A DNA stretch of 64,000 nt from JAJYSO01 sp964451785 (GCA_964451785.1 CAYVJG010000005.1:1-64000), one strand, 5' to 3'; shown: positions 27,255 through 36,456, counted from the first letter of the stretch. Translations and numbers: made by a program. Notes: generated by a model from the sequence alone, not told the origin.

Positions 27255-27998
27255 TTAGTTGGTTTTTTTAATAAGCTCACGTGCTTTTTCCAAATCTTCA
27301 GGAGTATCAATGCCAATGTTTTGCATGTTGGTTTCAACCATTTTTATGCGTTTTCCATATTCTAAATATCTAATACATTCAATTTTTTCGGCTGCTTCAA
27401 GGCTGCGCATCGGCAGTTGCGTAAATTCTAATAACGCAGATTTACGAAACGCGTAAATTCCGATGTGTTTATAGTATGTTGTGTTTAATGTTGTGTCACG
27501 TGGATAAGGAATTACAGAACGCGAAAAATACAAAGCAAAATTTTCTTTATCAGTAATCACCTTTACGTTATTAGGATTTTCAATGTCTTCAGTAGTTTTT
27601 AAGACGGTCATTGGTGTTGCTAGATCGATTTTTTCTTTAGGATCATCAGTAAATACAGCTAATAATTTTTCTAATAATTTTTTTGATGTAAAGGGTTCAT
27701 CGCCTTGTACGTTTACAACTATATCGGCTTCAATTTTAGTTGCCGCTTCAGCAATACGATCGCTACCACAGCTGTGTTCCGTATCGCTATAGAGCGCCTC
27801 TCCTCCATGTTGTGTGATTTCATCATATATTTCATTGCTGTCAGTAACCACGTATACGGCATCAAATAAAGCTGTTGCTACAGTAGCTTCATAGGTGCGT
27901 CTGATGACGGTTTTTCCTTCTAAATCTTTGAGTAACTTGTGAGGAAAACGCGTCGAATTAAGTCGCGCAGGGATTAGAGCGATTGCTTTTAATTTCAT
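27255..27998 (-). CDS. kdsB: 3-deoxy-manno-octulosonate cytidylyltransferase
   Basis: 247 aa, full length. It starts '[31 protein letters not shown]' (nucleotide-binding loop), with '[13 protein letters not shown]' near 92-104 and '[15 protein letters not shown]' near 180. It makes CMP-Kdo from CTP and Kdo for lipopolysaccharide core synthesis, in the cytosol. It follows the RecD-like helicase gene by 64 bases on the same strand. Confidence 0.96.
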   Translation of the reverse strand: MKLKAIALIPARLNSTRFPHKLLKDLEGKTVIRRTYEATVATALFDAVYVVTDSNEIYDEITQHGGEALYSDTEHSCGSDRIAEAATKIEADIVVNVQGDEPFTSKKLLEKLLAVFTDDPKEKIDLATPMTVLKTTEDIENPNNVKVITDKENFALYFSRSVIPYPRDTTLNTTYYKHIGIYAFRKSALLEFTQLPMRSLEAAEKIECIRYLEYGKRIKMVETNMQNIGIDTPEDLEKARELIKKTN

Positions 27999-28062
27999 TA
28001 TATTATATTTTGTTAATCTATTGAAATAAAATTAGTTAAATGTTGTTGAGTAATGTTTTTAT

Positions 28063-29493
28063 TTAAATTTGTTGTTCAAAAAAATCATCTTTAAATCCGA
28101 TGAGATACAAGCGTTCTTTAGCTCGTGTACAGGCCGTATACAGCCAGCGTAAGTAATCTTTTGTAATCCCATCTGGCAAGTAAGGTTGCTCTACAAATAC
28201 AGTGTGCCATTGTCCCCCTTGCGATTTGTGACAGGTCATGGCATAGCTGAACTTAACCTGTAAAGCATTAAAATACACATTATTCTTGACTTTCATGTAT
28301 TTTTTGTATTTCGAACTTATATCGACATAGTCTTTCATTACTTCTTGATATAGTTTATTAGACTCTTCAAAGGGTAATGAAGGCGCATTAATGTCTAATG
28401 TATCTAATAGAATGACCGTTTCAAAGGGTTTCATTTTAGGATAATCTACCATTTTGGCTTTGATACGTGCAAATCTAAAACCGTATAATTCTTTGATTGA
28501 AAAAATTTCTAAAACTTCAATAATATCGCCATTGGCAATAAATCCGGCTTCACTTTTAGGGTCGACCCAAAAGTAATTGTTTTTAACGACCATTAAAAAA
28601 TCGCCTGCCGTAATTTCGCCTTCACGATACAAAATACGCGATCGGATTTGTTTATTATACAGGTTAGCTCGCTTGTTAGAACGCACGACCAAGGCTGTTT
28701 CTTCATAGCCTAAATCACTGTAGGCGTCATTGAGGGCGTCAATAATTTCATCACCCTCTACAAGGCGAATTAAATCAGCTCCTATAGAAGTGTCAAATTT
28801 AAAATCGGCGTAAAATTCATCGGTAATATTGTCACGCAATTGCGTAGCGTTATATAAAATACCACTTTCTTGATGTTGACGCACCACCTCTGTGAGTTCT
28901 ATTTCTTCGACATCTTTGTGAAAACGCAATCTGAGTTTATCGGCATTTAAAGCTGGACTGAGTTCCATATTTACTGGCGGTAATTGAGCCGTATCTCCTA
29001 TTAAAATCAATTTGCAGTGGCGACCTGAATAAACATATTCAATTAAATCTTCTAACAGAGAGGTTGTATTAGAAGAGCGGCTATTACTTTCGTAATCAGC
29101 AATCATAGAAGCCTCATCAATAATAAATATAGTGTGCTGGTGCTTATTTTTTTGAAGCGTAAAATTAATTTTAGCGCCAGATTTTTGCGGATAATATATT
29201 TTTCGATGAATAGTGTAAGCCTGTTTATGGGAGTAATTTGACATCACTTTTGCCGCTCTTCCTGTTGGTGCAGCTAAGACAGGTGTCTTTTTAACTTCCC
29301 ACAAACTCTTAGTTAAGGTTCCTATAATACTAGTTTTCCCGGTTCCGGCATAACCTTTGAGTATAAATATTTTATCAAGAGCATCACTTAATACAAACTC
29401 TGACAGCCTTTGTAAAGTGATATCTTGCTGATTTGTAGGTTGAAAAGGGAAATTTAGCCTTAATATTTTATAGAAGTTCTGTGCTGTCATCAT
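28063..29493 (-). CDS. RecD-like ATP-dependent DNA helicase / exodeoxyribonuclease V alpha-like
   Basis: 476 aa single-protein helicase of the AAA_30 + UvrD_C_2 type. Walker A 'GYAGTGKTS' (about 48-56), Walker B 'IIDEASMI' (about 123-130), 'LIGDTAQLPPV' (motif III), and C-terminal 'TCHKSQGGQWHTVFVEQ' (motif V) and 'RWLYTACTRAKERLYL' (motif VI). RecB and RecC are absent nearby, so it is a standalone SF1B helicase of the Bacteroidota type, not RecBCD. A -7 TATCTTTG lies at 29513-29520 on the minus strand. Confidence 0.9.
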   Translation of the reverse strand: MMTAQNFYKILRLNFPFQPTNQQDITLQRLSEFVLSDALDKIFILKGYAGTGKTSIIGTLTKSLWEVKKTPVLAAPTGRAAKVMSNYSHKQAYTIHRKIYYPQKSGAKINFTLQKNKHQHTIFIIDEASMIADYESNSRSSNTTSLLEDLIEYVYSGRHCKLILIGDTAQLPPVNMELSPALNADKLRLRFHKDVEEIELTEVVRQHQESGILYNATQLRDNITDEFYADFKFDTSIGADLIRLVEGDEIIDALNDAYSDLGYEETALVVRSNKRANLYNKQIRSRILYREGEITAGDFLMVVKNNYFWVDPKSEAGFIANGDIIEVLEIFSIKELYGFRFARIKAKMVDYPKMKPFETVILLDTLDINAPSLPFEESNKLYQEVMKDYVDISSKYKKYMKVKNNVYFNALQVKFSYAMTCHKSQGGQWHTVFVEQPYLPDGITKDYLRWLYTACTRAKERLYLIGFKDDFFEQQI

Positions 29494-29545
29494 TTATTAT
29501 ATTCGTAAATTTCAAAGATAAGACGTGATTTTTATCTAAGAAACT

Positions 29546-29574
29546 TTTGTAAATAAAAAAAAATTGTAGATTTG
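29546..29574 (+). promoter_or_regulatory. Promoter of the 29606 gene
   Basis: TTTG (29546-29549), 17-base spacer, TAGATTTG (29567-29574). It is divergent from a -7 box TATCTTTG of the helicase at 29513-29520 (minus). Confidence 0.6.
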
Positions 29575-29605
29575 CGAATACGTTGTTAATTCTAAAAGTT
29601 TAATT

Positions 29606-30259
29606 GTGAAAGTAATTATCCAAATTGTATTATGGGTCGTGGTAGGTTTTTTAGGCTATTTGATCTATGACTCTATCGAGACTCCTATTGAATTTCAAAA
29701 AATCAAAAAGGAGCGCTATTTACCCGTTGTAAATAAATTAAAAGAAGTCCGTAAGGCTGAGCTCGCTTATGAAGAAGTTACCGGGCGTTATGCAGGTACT
29801 TTTGAAAGCTTAATTCAATTTATTGATACGGCTCAATTCGTTATCACTGAGCGTCGTGACACCTCTTATTTAGACGAAGCCTTTAAACGCACTTATGGTG
29901 TAGATAAATATATTCAAGATGTCAATATTGACACCTTAGGATATATATCTGTAAAAGATTCTCTTTTCGGTAACTCTACTGCTTATAAAAACTTAATGTA
30001 TGTGCCTAATACTGATCCTCAAGCTACATTTGAGTTAGCTGCAGATAGTCTTTACAGCAATGAAACTTACATCCCTGTTTTTGAAGCTAAAGTTGATAAA
30101 GCTCTTTTATTAAAAGGTTTAGATGAAAACTTGGTCAAGCAAGAACGCAAAATTCAATCTGTTGATGAAATTAGCGGTGCCTATATCAAAGTAGGTGATA
30201 TGACCAAAGTAAATACCAATGGTAACTGGCCTAAAAATTATGGCGAGCTCAAAAAGTAA
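29606..30259 (+). CDS. Membrane-anchored protein of unknown function, GTG start
   Basis: 217 aa. One N-terminal transmembrane helix (about 3-22), then 'IKKERYLPVVNKLKEVRKAELAYEEVTGRYAGTFESLIQFID' (about 33-75), a pattern like the N-terminal region of pseudopilin-type proteins, and a soluble mostly hydrophilic rest. I do not recognise a named family. The start is GTG at 29606, placed just behind a good promoter. It overlaps the DUF3822 gene by 20 bases; the DUF3822 and rsmD genes follow, so all three are probably one operon. Confidence 0.8.
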   Translation: MKVIIQIVLWVVVGFLGYLIYDSIETPIEFQKIKKERYLPVVNKLKEVRKAELAYEEVTGRYAGTFESLIQFIDTAQFVITERRDTSYLDEAFKRTYGVDKYIQDVNIDTLGYISVKDSLFGNSTAYKNLMYVPNTDPQATFELAADSLYSNETYIPVFEAKVDKALLLKGLDENLVKQERKIQSVDEISGAYIKVGDMTKVNTNGNWPKNYGELKK

Positions 30260-31076
30260 TTCTTTTAAAATGCTAAACAAATTGTCCATCTTGATTGCTC
30301 AGGATGGACTTTGTTTTTGTGTGTCTACTGACAATCGGATTTCAAGCTTTATCACAAAAGAATTTTCATCTCCTCAAACTCCTGAAGTACTACTAAGCGA
30401 AATCAAGACCATCTTAACGGTAAAACTCCAACTTCAGTTAGGGAATCACGATTTTAAACGCATTCATGTTTTATATGCACATAGTCTGTATAGCCTTGTA
30501 CCAAAAAAATATTTTTCACAAGAGCACTTGAGCGCTTACTTAAAATACAACACTAAACTTTTGCCTACTGATCAGCTGGCATTTGATGAATTAACAGCTC
30601 TATCTGCTAATTTAGTTTATGTCCCTTACACCAATATCAACAATTATTTAGTTGAGTTTTTTGGTGAGTTTGATTTTAAGCACGCTTTGACTGCGCTTAT
30701 TGAAGATCATTGCGAATACGGCGTCAAACATGAACAAGAAATAAGAATTCAAGTTTATCCAACCCATTTTGATTGTTTAGTATACCATCATAAAAAACTG
30801 CTATTAGCCAATAGTTTTGATTATTTTGCTCCTTCTGATTTTTTGTATTATTTACTATTTACTATTGAGCAATTACAACTAGACCGCGAACGTGTACAGG
30901 TGTATTTATCAGGTGTCATAGCTAAAGAAAGTGAACTCTTTGAACTTCTCTACACTTATATTAGACACATTAATCTTTACACTCCAAAAATAAAACCTAA
31001 AGTAGAGCATGAAACACTCAAACAACTTCCCTCCCATTATCACGAACTTATTTTGAATTTTGACATATGCGAATAA
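30240..31076 (+). CDS. DUF3822 family protein
   Basis: 278 aa from the ATG at 30240. The N-terminal 'KLSILIAQDGLCFCVSTDN' (about 14-32) and 'VYVPYTNINNYLVEFFGEFDFKHALTALIE' blocks are typical of DUF3822, a Bacteroidota family with an actin-like fold weakly like bacterial FtsA/PilM ATPases. It overlaps the upstream gene by 20 bases and rsmD by 10 bases, so the three are translationally coupled. Function unknown. Alternative starts are 30219 and 30270. Confidence 0.85.
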   Translation: MASSKSNSFKMLNKLSILIAQDGLCFCVSTDNRISSFITKEFSSPQTPEVLLSEIKTILTVKLQLQLGNHDFKRIHVLYAHSLYSLVPKKYFSQEHLSAYLKYNTKLLPTDQLAFDELTALSANLVYVPYTNINNYLVEFFGEFDFKHALTALIEDHCEYGVKHEQEIRIQVYPTHFDCLVYHHKKLLLANSFDYFAPSDFLYYLLFTIEQLQLDRERVQVYLSGVIAKESELFELLYTYIRHINLYTPKIKPKVEHETLKQLPSHYHELILNFDICE

Positions 31077-31609
31077 TATCAGGTAAGCACAAAGGGCGTC
31101 GGCTTGTAGCGCCTAAAAAACTTCCCGTCAGACCTACAACCGATCAAGCTAAAGAAGGCTTGTTTAACATCTTGTGGAATCGCTATGATTTTGATGAGCT
31201 GTCTGTTTTAGATTTGTTTTCGGGTACCGGAAATATGAGTTATGAATTTTCATCTCGTGGTGTTCCCGATATTTTGGCTGTAGATGCCTTTTATGGCTGC
31301 ATAAAATACATTCAAAAAACAGCTGCAGAATTAGAAATGGCCATTCAAACTCATAAAAGTGATGTATTTCAGTTTTTAAATCGCCCGGCTACACGTCAAT
31401 TCTCCATAATATTTGCTGATCCTCCTTATGGATTTTCTGATGAAGAATTTGAAAACATAGCTGAACTTGTATTTGAAAATAACTGGCTAAAACCTGGAGG
31501 CACTTTAATTATCGAGCATTCTAAACACTCTAAATTGACTACTGCAGCTCACAATGTTGAGGAGCGCCAATATGGAGGTTCTGTATTTAGTTTCTTTCAA
31601 CATAATTAA
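31067..31609 (+). CDS. rsmD: 16S rRNA (guanine(966)-N(2))-methyltransferase
   Basis: 180 aa, standard length. Starts 'MRIISGKHKGRRL', the family signature, with 'RPTTDQAKEGLFNIL', SAM-binding 'LDLFSGTGNMSYEF' (about 51-64), and the catalytic 'DPPYGF' (about 117-122). It methylates G966 of 16S rRNA in the 30S subunit. Its first 10 bases lie inside the DUF3822 gene. Confidence 0.96.
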   Translation: MRIISGKHKGRRLVAPKKLPVRPTTDQAKEGLFNILWNRYDFDELSVLDLFSGTGNMSYEFSSRGVPDILAVDAFYGCIKYIQKTAAELEMAIQTHKSDVFQFLNRPATRQFSIIFADPPYGFSDEEFENIAELVFENNWLKPGGTLIIEHSKHSKLTTAAHNVEERQYGGSVFSFFQHN

Positions 31610-31648
31610 AAAAAGAATACAGTTTTGTAGTTCTGTTGTGTATCTATA

Positions 31649-31753
31649 ATACCAATTAGAATTATTTTTTGTAGGTATAATGCCGTGGGTAACAAATTAA
31701 TAGTACAATGAGACAAAGTCGAAATTGAACTATATAATTTGTCCATGCGGTAT
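31649..31753 (+). repeat. Dispersed repeat family A, copy A2
   Basis: About 105 bases, starting ATACCAATTAGAATTATTTT and ending GCGGTAT. Almost identical to A1 over GTAGGTATAATGCCGTGGG and on to GACAAAGTCGAAATTG, but lacks the 23-base internal segment. Both ends share ATACC/GGTAT. Confidence 0.85.
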
Positions 31754-31754
31754 A

Positions 31755-31802
31755 AAAAGTAAAAGCGCTTAAATTACGGATAATTTAAGCGCTTTTACTT
31801 TT
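31755..31802 (-). terminator. Terminator of the cysteine synthase gene
   Basis: A perfect 22-bp stem (31755-31776 with 31781-31802) with a 4-base loop CGGA and A/T runs on both sides, so it may serve both directions. It lies 13 bases past the stop of the cysteine synthase gene and directly against repeat A2. Confidence 0.85.
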
Positions 31803-31815
31803 ATGAATTAGTGAT

Positions 31816-32859
31816 TTACTCGCTAATTTCTATTATTTTTTGTTCTTCAACATCGTTTGTACTATCGGCAAACCCTTGTTCTTTCATCCAATCATCACTG
31901 TATATTTTACTCATATAACGCGATCCGTGATCAGGAAAAATAGCCACTACCACAGAGTTTTCATCAAATTCTCCGGCTTCTTGTAGTTGTTTAATACCTT
32001 GAAAAGCAGCTCCGCTGGTATAACCTGCAAAAATACCTTCGTGTTTAACGAGACTGCGTGCAGTATGAGCCGCACTTTCATCAGTCACCTTAATGAATTT
32101 ATCAATGACTTTAAAGTCTGTAGCTGTTGGAATCAAATTTTTTCCTAAACCTTCAATACGGTAAGGATAAATTTCATTTTCATCAAACTCACCTGTTTCG
32201 TGATATTTTTTTAATATAGAACCGTACGCATCAATACCTATAATTTTTACATCAGGATTTTGCTCTTTTAAATAACGAGCAGTTCCTGAAATAGTGCCGC
32301 CAGTACCACTGCATGCCACTAGATGCGTGATTTTTCCTTCAGTTTGTTTCCAAATTTCAGGCCCTGTAGTTTGGTAATGCGCTTCAGGGTTTAACTCATT
32401 AAAGTATTGGTTGATATATACTGAATCTTTAATTTCAGAGTGAATGCGTTTAGCCACTTCATAGTAAGAGCGTGGATCATCTGCTGCCACATGGGCAGGA
32501 CAAACATAAACCGTGGCCCCCATAGTGGTCAACATATTTATTTTATCTCTCGAAGATTTTGAACTTACAGCTAAAATACATTTATAGCCTTTGATAACAC
32601 TAGCCATAGCAATACTAAACCCTGTGTTACCAGAAGTTGTTTCTACTACTGTGCTACCTGGTTTTAAGATCCCTTTGCGCTCAGCATCTTCAATCATGTA
32701 TAAGGCAATGCGATCTTTAGTTGAGTTTCCGGGGTTAAAGCCTTCAACTTTAGCATAAAACTGACCGGGAAAATCTTTAGTGAGCTTGTTGAGTTTAATT
32801 AGCGGCGTATTACCTACGAGTTGTAATACGTTGTCATAGACCTGCAAATCTTCTTTCAT
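31816..32859 (-). CDS. PLP-dependent cysteine synthase / cystathionine beta-synthase-like enzyme
   Basis: 347 aa. The PLP lysine is Lys48 in 'GNSTKDR'; '[12 protein letters not shown]' (Asn loop), '[15 protein letters not shown]' (phosphate loop), and '[14 protein letters not shown]' follow. There is no C-terminal CBS pair. It makes cysteine from O-acetylserine and sulfide, or cystathionine from serine and homocysteine; the CBS-like form cannot be told apart safely. Minus-strand promoter element TAAATTTG at 32926-32933. The Lrp/AsnC regulator gene 226 bases upstream may control it (inference). Confidence 0.92.
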   Translation of the reverse strand: MKEDLQVYDNVLQLVGNTPLIKLNKLTKDFPGQFYAKVEGFNPGNSTKDRIALYMIEDAERKGILKPGSTVVETTSGNTGFSIAMASVIKGYKCILAVSSKSSRDKINMLTTMGATVYVCPAHVAADDPRSYYEVAKRIHSEIKDSVYINQYFNELNPEAHYQTTGPEIWKQTEGKITHLVACSGTGGTISGTARYLKEQNPDVKIIGIDAYGSILKKYHETGEFDENEIYPYRIEGLGKNLIPTATDFKVIDKFIKVTDESAAHTARSLVKHEGIFAGYTSGAAFQGIKQLQEAGEFDENSVVVAIFPDHGSRYMSKIYSDDWMKEQGFADSTNDVEEQKIIEISE

Positions 32860-33027
32860 AAATCAATATTCTTGTTAGCAGAAAAAAGGACTTATATCTT
32901 ATTTGATACAGCCTTTGTGATGCTGCAAATTTACATTATTTTTTTTAAACCCGCGATTGAACGCGTCTGTTTAGCGTCGAATCCCTAATATTTATAGGCA
33001 ATACACTCAAATATAGAGGTAAAAGAC

Positions 33028-33060
33028 AAACCCCATTTGAAGGCTTTTCAAATGGGGTTT
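33028..33060 (-). terminator. Terminator of the Lrp/AsnC gene
   Basis: A 13-bp stem AAACCCCATTTGA (33028-33040)/TCAAATGGGGTTT (33048-33060) between the regulator stop and the cysteine synthase promoter. Confidence 0.75.
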
Positions 33061-33084
33061 AAAAATTTTTTACAATTCAAAATC

Positions 33085-33567
33085 TTAACTCATTTCTTGA
33101 AAGATAGAGTGCATTAAACGTTTTTTGTCGTTTAAGCTCTCTTCCATAGAAACCATAGTCTCAGTGCGATATACGCCTTCGATATCATCAAGTTGATAAA
33201 TAACGCGTTTTGCTTGTTCTGTATCGCGCGCACGAATTTTGCAGAACACATTGTATTTACCTGTAGGAACATGGGCTACAGTAACATTTGGAATCTCATT
33301 AATACGCTCGATTACAAATTTAGTTTGAGAGGTTTTTCTCAAATAAATACCTACATAAGCAATAAAGGTATAACCTAATTTATTATAATCTAAATTTAAT
33401 GTAGATCCGGTTATGATTCCAGCCTCTTCCATCTTGCGCACACGAACGTGAACCGTTCCTGCTGAAATATTCAAACGTTTTGCTATATCAGTGAATGCGG
33501 TTCTCGTATCATCAATTAAGATATCTAAAATTTGGTGATCGAGTTTATCTAACTTGAATTTTGTCAT
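33085..33567 (-). CDS. Lrp/AsnC family transcriptional regulator
   Basis: 160 aa. An N-terminal winged HTH (about 5-60: 'LDHQILDILIDDTRTAFTDIAKRLNISAGTVHVRVRKMEEAG') precedes an RAM/AsnC effector domain (about 70-150). It has its own promoter at 33602-33632, with good spacing. It probably senses an amino acid; target genes cannot be read from the sequence. It lies upstream of a cysteine synthase gene on the same strand. Confidence 0.94.
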   Translation of the reverse strand: MTKFKLDKLDHQILDILIDDTRTAFTDIAKRLNISAGTVHVRVRKMEEAGIITGSTLNLDYNKLGYTFIAYVGIYLRKTSQTKFVIERINEIPNVTVAHVPTGKYNVFCKIRARDTEQAKRVIYQLDDIEGVYRTETMVSMEESLNDKKRLMHSIFQEMS

Positions 33568-33601
33568 ATCGATAAAATTTAAACATACTTCTTACGAAAG
33601 G

Positions 33602-33632
33602 CAAAATTACCATATTTGTATTCTATTACAAA
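33602..33632 (-). promoter_or_regulatory. Promoter of the Lrp/AsnC gene
   Basis: On the minus strand TTTG (33629-33632), 19-base spacer and TAATTTTG (33602-33609), an almost exact consensus match 35 bases before the start codon. Confidence 0.7.
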
Positions 33633-33641
33633 ACATTAAAA

Positions 33642-34772
33642 CTAATTGTTTGTTAAAGTTATTGGTATTATTTTATCATTTATAACAATTTTTTCAATAA
33701 CAGATTCAATTTCTTGTGTAGGCTTCAAAAATAGTTGAGTTTTCTTTTGTTTGGCGTTAATTTCAATATGCCCAAAATAATCCTCCATTTTTGTGATTTT
33801 CAAGAGCTTTGGTATGAATTTAATGGATTTGTTCTGACAAATTTCTTGATATTGAATGCCAATATCCTGAATTTTTCCTTCCACGTCGGCTTCTCTTATT
33901 AATATATCGACAAAATTTTTCTGATTTTCCGGAATTTTAAAATAACTTGACTCCTTATAAGCAGACCAACTTTTATGCTGAATGCAATCAAAAGCCTCTA
34001 ATAGTGCTTTAAACACATATTCACGAGTGATTTCTCGTGGATAATCTTTAGGGTAATGGCCGGCTTCAAAAAGCATTGTCGGAATCTGTTGTGCCTGAAA
34101 AAAATCGCCTACGCAGTTTAGATTAAATCCATCGTCAAAACGCGCAATTTGCCCCGGAATTTCCTGCTGGAGTTTGGCGTTTATTCCCGCTATGATTTGC
34201 ATAGCTATTTTTCGCGTAGGGTTAATATCGCGCTCAGTATTATAAGAAGGTGCTAAAAAGGACAATGTGGCCGGCTTTCCGGTAGTACTGACCCCAAAAA
34301 TAGTGCGTTGATCATGCATATTAAAGCAAAAATTAGGCTGAAATTCTTTAGCTATTTTTTGCAGTAAAAGTGATTCTGGTTGTGTTTTATTGATGGCATC
34401 TCTATTTAAATCAACTTGATTGGCGTTTTGACGTGTATAGGCTACTGCTCCGTCTGGATTTAAAATGGGAATTAGTTTTAGCGTACAGCTACCTGCAAAA
34501 TCTGCAGCATATTTTGAATCGATTAGCACATAATTTATAAAATCTAAAATCGCTTTTGTCGTTGTCGATTCATTGCCGTGCATTTGCGACCACATTAAAA
34601 TTTTACAATCACCATGGCCAATTGTCGCCGAATATATTTTACGCTTACTAACGGATTCACCCTCTGCCTTAACTTTGATCTGTGAAGGTAAGTTTAAGAG
34701 GTATTCTTCTAAGATATCATATTGAATGTACCTTCCTGCTACAAGCTTATTTTTGATGTTTTGGTAGTCCAT
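33642..34772 (-). CDS. M14 family zinc carboxypeptidase-like protein
   Basis: 376 aa from the ATG at 34772; the earlier in-frame ATG at 34832 lies inside the operator array and would add a hydrophobic tail unlike the family. Zn ligands are His65 and Glu68 (MHGNE) and His153 (NMHD), with catalytic Glu236 (LFEAGHYPKDYP) and Asn123-Arg124 in substrate recognition. There is no signal peptide, so it is probably cytosolic, as for M14 peptidases that trim peptidoglycan or small peptides. Divergent from the XRE gene, with a shared operator array (34793-35074). Confidence 0.88.
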   Translation of the reverse strand: MDYQNIKNKLVAGRYIQYDILEEYLLNLPSQIKVKAEGESVSKRKIYSATIGHGDCKILMWSQMHGNESTTTKAILDFINYVLIDSKYAADFAGSCTLKLIPILNPDGAVAYTRQNANQVDLNRDAINKTQPESLLLQKIAKEFQPNFCFNMHDQRTIFGVSTTGKPATLSFLAPSYNTERDINPTRKIAMQIIAGINAKLQQEIPGQIARFDDGFNLNCVGDFFQAQQIPTMLFEAGHYPKDYPREITREYVFKALLEAFDCIQHKSWSAYKESSYFKIPENQKNFVDILIREADVEGKIQDIGIQYQEICQNKSIKFIPKLLKITKMEDYFGHIEINAKQKKTQLFLKPTQEIESVIEKIVINDKIIPITLTNN

Positions 34773-34792
34773 TTTGAGGTTTACTTTGTGGG

Positions 34793-35074
34793 TTACAAAT
34801 GTAAAAAAAACATATATTACAATTGTAAACAATTCGTAATTTATGATTCGTTACAAATGTAAACGTTGCAATCCCTATTCAATTTCATTAGTTTACAATT
34901 GTAACAATTTCAATACAAAATGTATCACAAGTATCTATTAATCAGTATATAATATATATTATGTAAAGTAATGCTTTAATACTTTAATAATTTATTTCAC
35001 AAAAATAAACAAGTTGCAAAATAATTGTTTACATTTGTAATTATTACAATGCTAACGATATTTTACAATGGTAA
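34793..35074. promoter_or_regulatory. Array of seven TTACAA-type dyad operators between the M14 and XRE genes
   Basis: 12-base dyads of the form TTACAAnnGTAA occur at 34793-34804, 34817-34828, 34851-34862, 34893-34904, 35029-35040, 35044-35055 (TTACAATGCTAA, weaker) and 35063-35074. Two are perfect palindromes (34817 and 34893). 35029-35040 contains the -7 box TACATTTG (35030-35037) of the XRE gene, 35063-35074 covers its start codon, and 34797-34804 and 34855-34862 contain minus-strand -7 boxes (TACATTTG) of the M14 gene. This fits autorepression by the XRE protein. Confidence 0.75.
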
Positions 35075-35484
35075 ACAGTGATGAATTCGCCGTACGTCTA
35101 AAAAATATAATGTCTGAATATGAACTTTCGGCCACAGATTTTGCTGATAAAATTGGTGTAGGGCGCTCCTCTATTTCGCATATTTTGTCAGGGAGAAATA
35201 AACCGAGTTTAGATTTTATAATGAAAGTTTTAGAAGCCTTCCCTAAGGTAGATTTATATTGGTTGATGAATGGTGAGTCTTCTAATCGTCATTTAAAGCA
35301 ACGCGATATCAATCGGCCTCAAGAAAAAACGGCACCTAAACTTACTACTCCTGTACCCTCTTCTTCTGTAGAAACAAATTCAAATCCGAGTCCGAATAAA
35401 TTTCCGTTTTCAGAATCGGACAAACCTATTAAACGAATCATAATTTTTTATGAAGACGGCAGTTTTGAGTCGTTTTCAAATTAA
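35068..35484 (+). CDS. XRE family HTH regulator
   Basis: 138 aa. The N-terminal HTH_3 domain (about 5-62) reads 'EFAVRLKNIMSEYELSATDFADKIGVGRSSISHILSGRNKPSLDFIMKVLEAFPKVDLYWLMNGE', with the recognition helix 'GRSSISHILSGR'. The C-terminal part is a low-complexity Pro/Ser-rich linker and a short 'PIKRIIIFYEDGSFESF' tail, a common Bacteroidota arrangement. Its start codon lies inside one of seven operator-like dyads (34793-35074), suggesting it represses itself and the divergent M14 gene. Confidence 0.88.
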   Translation: MVNSDEFAVRLKNIMSEYELSATDFADKIGVGRSSISHILSGRNKPSLDFIMKVLEAFPKVDLYWLMNGESSNRHLKQRDINRPQEKTAPKLTTPVPSSSVETNSNPSPNKFPFSESDKPIKRIIIFYEDGSFESFSN

Positions 35485-35525
35485 AAAGTAAATAATATTG
35501 ATTAAATTCGCCACAAAACATTGCG

Positions 35526-35906
35526 ATGAAATCATTTATCTACTTTTTTTTATTAGCCCTATTGATGACTTCCTGTTATTCTCCTAAAAAAAACTGCAAA
35601 GCTTTTAAGACGGGAACTTTTGTTTATCACACTTATGCCAATGGAAAGCTTATGGAAGCCAAAATTGTGCGTAACGATAGCATAGAAATTGATTATTTTA
35701 ATCCACAAGAGCCCGATACTTCATCTATCAGATGGGTAAATGATTGTGAATATATTTTGACCAAATACAATACTGATGACGTTAAAGAAAATCAGGCTTT
35801 TCAAATGCGCATTGTTGAGACGACCGAAAACACTTACACCTTTGTGTTTTCTAAAGTAGGTGCACAAAAAACTAAAGAATTTACCGCTACACGTGTTGAG
35901 GAATAA
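35526..35906 (+). CDS. Small lipoprotein of unknown function (often mislabelled DNA topoisomerase IV)
   Basis: 126 aa. Signal peptide with lipobox 'LMTSC' (lipid Cys17), then a mature domain 'CKAFKTGTFVYHTYANGKLMEAKIVRNDSIEIDYFNPQEPDTSSIRWVNDCEYIL' rich in beta strands. Small lipoproteins of this kind are common in flavobacteria close to parC and have often been annotated as DNA topoisomerase IV; nothing in it resembles a topoisomerase. Envelope-located. Function unknown. Convergent with mscL. Confidence 0.8.
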   Translation: MKSFIYFFLLALLMTSCYSPKKNCKAFKTGTFVYHTYANGKLMEAKIVRNDSIEIDYFNPQEPDTSSIRWVNDCEYILTKYNTDDVKENQAFQMRIVETTENTYTFVFSKVGAQKTKEFTATRVEE

Positions 35907-35928
35907 GGAGATCAATTCCTGTTACTAA

Positions 35929-35964
35929 AAAACGCGTCTTCTAAAAGTTTAGGAGACGCGTTTT
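35929..35964. terminator. Bidirectional terminator between the lipoprotein gene and mscL
   Basis: A 16- to 17-bp stem starting AAAACGCGTCT (35929) and ending AGACGCGTTTT (35954-35964), one mismatch, flanked by A's and T's. It serves both convergent genes. Confidence 0.8.
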
Positions 35965-35983
35965 GCTTTTGAATAGCTAGAGA

Positions 35984-36445
35984 TTAATGCTTTTGTTGTT
36001 TTTTAAGTTGCTCAGCGAGTAACTTGTTTTGCTCTTCCATCAGTAGTTTTAAATCTGATAACAGTTGAATGTCTTTGGGGGTAACAACTTTACTGTCTTT
36101 AACATCTTGTGCATGATTGCGAAGCTTGTTCATTAGTTTTACAATAAAAAATGTACAGAGCCCTAAGACTATAAAGTTGATAAATACGGTAATCAACGTA
36201 CCATATTCTATAGTCACGGCCTGCTTCAACACTTCTCCGCCAGAATCAAATATAGCCTCGCGTAAAACCAATTTTCGACTTTCAAAGTTGATGCCATCTG
36301 TCAATAATGAAATTGGCGGAAGCATTATTTTTTTGACAAGTGTATCTACAACCTCGTTAAAGGCGGCTCCAATAATAATGCCTATGGCTATGTCAACCAT
36401 ATTTCCTTTGACGGCAAACTCTTTAAACTCTTTTAAAAATCGCAT
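35984..36445 (-). CDS. mscL: Large-conductance mechanosensitive channel
   Basis: 153 aa, standard MscL length. N-terminal amphipathic helix 'MRFLKEFKEFAVKGNMVDIAIGIIIGAAFNEVVDTLVKKIMLPPI' with TM1 (about 16-42), a periplasmic loop, TM2 (about 83-105), and a charged C-terminal helix rich in Lys and Gln. It opens under membrane tension to release solutes. It starts 11 bases after the parC stop and may share its transcript. Confidence 0.96.
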   Translation of the reverse strand: MRFLKEFKEFAVKGNMVDIAIGIIIGAAFNEVVDTLVKKIMLPPISLLTDGINFESRKLVLREAIFDSGGEVLKQAVTIEYGTLITVFINFIVLGLCTFFIVKLMNKLRNHAQDVKDSKVVTPKDIQLLSDLKLLMEEQNKLLAEQLKKQQKH

Positions 36446-36456
36446 AATAATTTGAG

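Noticed and set aside
34773..34832. Upstream start for the M14 gene at 34832
   Set aside because: The extra segment lies in the operator array and adds a hydrophobic stretch not expected in the family; ATG 34772 is better.
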